Below the pieces are notes generated by a model. It did not search any database, had not been told where the DNA came from, and saw only the letters and a program-made list of their open reading frames with translations. This document shows, piece by piece, positions 61,340-64,000 of a stretch of 64,000 bases of DNA; positions within the stretch are counted from its first letter, which is position 1; every line of letters starts with the position of its first letter. The stretch comes from JADFOI01 sp965218935 (lineage in GTDB: Bacteria; Acidobacteriota; UBA6911; RPQK01; JADFOI01), in the NCBI GenBank assembly GCA_965218935.1, contig CBDCMH010000007.1, positions 62,001-126,000 on the forward strand. Reading direction: 5' to 3'. A program made the position numbers and the translations under genes.

Positions 61340-62125
61340 CTACTCGACCCTGGGAAGAATCCTCCCCACTTCCCAGACTGACCCCGCCAGCCCGGCCTCC
61401 ATCGCCGGCGTGCATCTGAGCGTTTGGTGGATGCGGCCGAAGTTGTACCACACGAAATGGATGGCCAGGGCCGCTCTCAGGTTTTCCAGCTTTTTTGAGA
61501 AGCACAGCGTTTTGCGGTTCAGGCGCCTCACGAAATTCCGCAGCGTGAGGTTTTGACGTTCGATCAGGCTGGTGGAGACCTCCCTCTCGGGTATCTTCCC
61601 CTGGACGCTCACAGGCTTGATCCAGGAAGTCCCGTTTCCGAACTCCTTGGTCATCATCGTGTAGTCCGCCTCGCACCCGAAGGCCCCCTCGACGGCTTCC
61701 GCGTAGGCTTCCAGGGCGTCGGTGACGATTCTCGGCCTCCCCGAGATCCGGACCTGAAGCTGGTCCATGAGCTGACGCGCCACCTCGGTCGTGCGCTTGC
61801 CGAGGGCAAAGGCGGGAATGACTTTCGTCTCTCGGCACATGGCGATGAAAATCCACTGGCTTCCGAATGCTTCCGGGTCTCCCTTTTGGAGCTGCCGGTC
61901 CTTCTTCCCGACATACGCCCAGGCTTCATCGACTTCCAGGACCGATGGGGAGAAGCCTTGGATCCGCTCGCTCATGAGCTGTTCGCAACGCTTCGAGGCG
62001 AGCAGCAGAATCCGGGTGGCGGTGTTCCTGTGAACGCCCGTGAGGCGGGAGACGGAGCGCATCGAGCAGCCTTCAAGGAGGAGATGGAGCACGGTTTCCT
62101 GAAGTTTTCTGGGAAGGTGGTTCAT
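61340..62125 (-). CDS. IS1-family transposase
   Basis: A 261-residue transposase. An N-terminal HTH (MRSVSRLTGVHRNTATRIL) precedes a DDE core with Asp/Glu in VLEVDEAWAYVGKKDRQ, Asp in RIVTDALEAYAE and Glu in TSLIERQNLTLRNFVRR. These, plus FSKKLENLRAALAIHFVWYN, match the IS1 group. The ATG chosen begins MNHLPRKLQETVLHLL; an earlier in-frame start adds 21 residues. The inverted ends of the element could not be resolved. It lies directly beside an IS3 element. Confidence 0.83.
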   Translation of the reverse strand: MNHLPRKLQETVLHLLLEGCSMRSVSRLTGVHRNTATRILLLASKRCEQLMSERIQGFSPSVLEVDEAWAYVGKKDRQLQKGDPEAFGSQWIFIAMCRETKVIPAFALGKRTTEVARQLMDQLQVRISGRPRIVTDALEAYAEAVEGAFGCEADYTMMTKEFGNGTSWIKPVSVQGKIPEREVSTSLIERQNLTLRNFVRRLNRKTLCFSKKLENLRAALAIHFVWYNFGRIHQTLRCTPAMEAGLAGSVWEVGRILPRVE

Positions 62126-62264
62126 TGTGGCCTTGACCTTTCTGCCAGGTCTGGACCACAATGAACGCTGCATGTTCCAGTGGCACAAACACTGGACATT
62201 GGGGCTGTATCCCGTCAGCGAAAGTGGGACACATAGGGCCGAGAGTTAAGAGAGAGTTGGAAGG

Positions 62265-62294
62265 TTTGAGGGGGTGAGATCTCACCCCCTCAAA
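62265..62294. repeat. 30-bp perfect palindrome inside the IS3 element
   Basis: Half-site TTTGAGGGGGTGAGA is followed at once by its reverse complement. It lies about 70 bases before the first transposase gene. In other elements such hairpins limit read-through transcription or sequester the ribosome site from outside transcripts; that role here is inference. Confidence 0.8.
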
Positions 62295-62361
62295 GGGCTG
62301 ATCTTGACAGCCCATCAGAGCAAGCCGATGCTGGTCATGGCACAACCAAAAGGAGAACGCT

Positions 62362-62688
62362 ATGACCACAGACGTCGTCAAACAGATCCGTAGGGCCACC
62401 CGCCGGAGATTCACGGCCGAAGAGAAGATCCACATCGTTTTGGAGGGGCTCCGCGGAGAGATTCCCGTCACCGAACTGTGCCGCAAAGAAGGGATTCAAC
62501 CTTCGATCTACTACAAGTGGTCCAAGGCCTTCCTGGATTCGGGCAAAAACGGTCTAACCCGGGAGACCCAACGGAATGCGACTTCCGGTGAGGTGCGTCG
62601 CTTGAAGGAGGAGAATGAGGCCTTGAAGAAGGCGGTGGCCGAGACGGTAGTGGAGAACCAAAAGCTAAAAAAAAGTTTGGGCCTGTAA
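62362..62688 (+). CDS. IS3-family transposase OrfA
   Basis: A 108-residue protein with an HTH (RRRFTAEEKIHIVLEGLRGE, ELCRKEGIQPSIYYKWSKAF) and a C-terminal leucine zipper (EVRRLKEENEALKKAVAETV). It binds the element ends. AAAAGGAGAACGCT precedes the ATG. OrfB starts 21 bases after its stop and does not overlap, so the usual frameshifted OrfAB fusion is not expected. Confidence 0.9.
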   Translation: MTTDVVKQIRRATRRRFTAEEKIHIVLEGLRGEIPVTELCRKEGIQPSIYYKWSKAFLDSGKNGLTRETQRNATSGEVRRLKEENEALKKAVAETVVENQKLKKSLGL

Positions 62689-62708
62689 GGCGAAGGAGGT
62701 ATCAGAGG

Positions 62709-63707
62709 ATGCTCAGCGAGCACAAGCTGGAAGTTTTAAGGACAGTGGAGGCCTCCGAGTTACCGGTCCGGGAGGTGCTGGATCAACTCGAGATCCCCCG
62801 CTCGACCTACTATCGCTGGAGACACCCCTTTCGAAAGAGGGGGTTGGCAGGCTTGCGGGACCGTCCCCCAGGATCAGGACGGGTTTGGAATCAGATCCTG
62901 CCCAAAGAACGGGACCGAATCCTGGAGATGGCGCTGCTGTTTCCAGAGTGGTCCTCACGAGAAGTGAGCTGCCAGGTGACGGATAGGTGCGGGTTTACGG
63001 TCTCGGAATCCTCGGTCTACCGGATTTTGAAAGCGGAAGGGCTGATTCGGGAGGTTCAACTCCGGAGCTTTCCAGCCGAATCGGAATATCGAATCAAGAC
63101 GACCCGACCCAACCAGCAGTGGCAAACGGATGCGACCTATCTTCTGGTCAAGAACTGGGGCTGGTACTATCTGATCTCAGTACTGGATGACTTTAGCCGG
63201 AGGATCCTGGCCTGGGGACTTCACACGGCCATGCGTGCTGGAGACTTCAGCCAGGTGGTCGAGGCGGCTTGTGAGAGAACGGGTGTGGAACAGGCTCCGT
63301 TGTCTGATCGGCCCCGGCTGGTGACAGACCGCGGACCGGCTTTGATCTCCAAAGACTTTGGTCAGTATCTGGAGACCAAGGGACTGGGCCACATCCTGGC
63401 CTCACCCTATCATCCCCAGACCAACGGGAAGATCGAACGCTACCATCGTTCCTGCAAGGAACGCATCAACCTAATGGTCTGGGAGACACCCGAGGAGTTG
63501 GAGCGAGAAATCGCGGTCTTTATCGACTACTACAACTCCAGGCGCTATCACGAGGCCCTGGGTAACGTCACACCCGATGACATGTACTTCGCAAGACGAG
63601 ATTCCATCCACACAAAAAGGAGAAGATTGAAAGGAGTCACCCTTGCCCGTCGGCAGGCGATCAATGCTAAACTAGCCCGATCAGCATCGGTTCCCACTGT
63701 CTCTTAG
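62709..63707 (+). CDS. IS3-family transposase OrfB
   Basis: A 332-residue DDE transposase. An N-terminal HTH (LDQLEIPRSTYYRWRHPF) is followed by the rve core with Asp in QWQTDATYLL, Asp in LVTDRGPALI and Glu in QTNGKIERYHRSC. All three acidic residues are present, so it may be active. GGAGG lies seven bases before the ATG. The C-terminal extension is basic (TKRRRLKGVTLARRQA). Confidence 0.9.
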   Translation: MLSEHKLEVLRTVEASELPVREVLDQLEIPRSTYYRWRHPFRKRGLAGLRDRPPGSGRVWNQILPKERDRILEMALLFPEWSSREVSCQVTDRCGFTVSESSVYRILKAEGLIREVQLRSFPAESEYRIKTTRPNQQWQTDATYLLVKNWGWYYLISVLDDFSRRILAWGLHTAMRAGDFSQVVEAACERTGVEQAPLSDRPRLVTDRGPALISKDFGQYLETKGLGHILASPYHPQTNGKIERYHRSCKERINLMVWETPEELEREIAVFIDYYNSRRYHEALGNVTPDDMYFARRDSIHTKRRRLKGVTLARRQAINAKLARSASVPTVS

Positions 63708-63803
63708 CTTGGAACCCCAAATGTCCCATTCTCGCTGAAGACGTACAGCGGCCACTCTCTTCACGGGCTCGCCTAGGCGGCATTACATATATGCAGTTGT
63801 CAG

Positions 63804-64000
63804 TCACGACGACGGTATACGATCTCGCGGTATCGCCCTAGTTGCTCACCATTCCGACCGAGACGGTAATTCACATACACGTAACCGTCTTCGGTAAGCG
63901 TTCCCACCCCTTTGTAAGTGGGCACCTGGCCCGCTTCGCCGATGAGTATCCAACGACCCTCAGTATCGAAACTAAACTCCGCTCTTGAAACCGCGTTTGA
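63804..64000 (-). CDS. C-terminal end of an unrecognised protein, cut by the right edge
   Basis: An open frame of 65 codons enters from the right edge and ends at TGA. It reads EGRWILIGEAGQVPTYKGVG, then TLTEDGYVYVNYRLGRNG and finally YREIVYRRRD. The pattern of beta strands and its even codon use suggest real coding, not noise. I do not recognise a family. It starts just beyond the right end of the IS3 element, so the insertion lies 55 bases from its stop. Confidence 0.5.

Larger units (their letters stand above)
62204..63749 (+). mobile_element. IS3-family element with 28-bp terminal inverted repeats
   Basis: The left end GCTGTATCCCGTCAGCGAAA and eight further bases ending GGGACA pair with the right end (63722-63749, TGTCCCATTCTCGCTGAAGA onward) as an imperfect 28-bp inverted repeat. 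Two transposase frames lie inside. No clear target duplication was seen. A long palindrome sits between the left end and the first gene. Confidence 0.85.

Noticed and set aside
62362..63707. Frameshifted OrfAB fusion of the IS3 element
   Set aside because: OrfA ends 21 bases before OrfB starts, so there is no overlap for a -1 shift.

Overview
The window looks like a chromosomal segment of a free-living Gram-negative bacterium, most probably an Acidobacteriota member. Grounds: a VWFA-related protein of the type common in Acidobacteria, a subtilase with a Trp-Gly hexapeptide tail, a TatT/DctP-type TRAP system, a fused sulfurylase/APS kinase, futalosine-type menaquinone synthesis (mqnA), moderate-to-high GC, and prolipoprotein and outer-envelope functions. 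The phylum call is inference; no rRNA gene is present. One tRNA gene, tRNA-Lys(CTT), was found.

Layout. 0-6 kb: TRAP transporter pieces on the minus strand, an exported class II aldolase-like protein, then sulfate activation (sat-cysC), a UDP-sugar epimerase and a CpsB-type phosphatase, followed by tRNA-Lys. 6-16 kb: a cyclase/HD-GYP signalling protein, then the protein quality-control block tig-clpP-clpX-lon, with engB and rho. 16-25 kb: a complete aromatic amino acid block, trpE-G-D-C-F-B-A followed by chorismate mutase and DAHP synthase. Each of the two transcription units is preceded by a ribosome-mediated attenuator with its own leader peptide (FFW for trpE, FCFFYWW for aroQ-aroF). 25-29 kb: an intact IS481 element inserted exactly at the stop codon of guaB, guaB itself, and a second DDE element with doubled end motifs. 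29-35 kb: secA, a NusG-like factor, FmdB, a flippase-like membrane protein and a beta-propeller protein. 34.7-41.7 kb (minus strand): frameshifted folD, asnS, AmgK-like kinase, MurU-like nucleotidyltransferase, CYTH protein, NamZ (DUF1343) and mqnA. NamZ, AmgK and MurU form a plausible MurNAc salvage set. 41.8-45.5 kb: dprA and topA. 45.8-47 kb: an IS110 element with an amber-interrupted transposase. 47-58 kb: a beta-lactamase-fold hydrolase, an unknown membrane protein, an M28 peptidase, an EF-G paralogue, lgt, an RluD-type pseudouridine synthase, a VWA protein, a glycosyltransferase and a large HD-GYP/GAF/GGDEF protein. 58.7-64 kb: a decay zone with a broken subtilase carrying twelve 18-bp repeats, a small broken gene, an IS1-type transposase, an IS3 element and a gene cut by the right edge.

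Two families of intergenic repeats run through the window. One is a compound low-complexity repeat, CTGAC-type blocks followed by GGAACCTGG or AATTCCAAA blocks, which sits directly after many genes and even encodes their C-terminal tails. The other is a palindromic element ending in TAGCCCGGA-type sequence, whose terminal TAG is the stop codon of two genes. The best candidates for a second look are the paired attenuators, the IS481/guaB shared stop, the candidate structured RNAs at the IS110 ends, and the repeat families.
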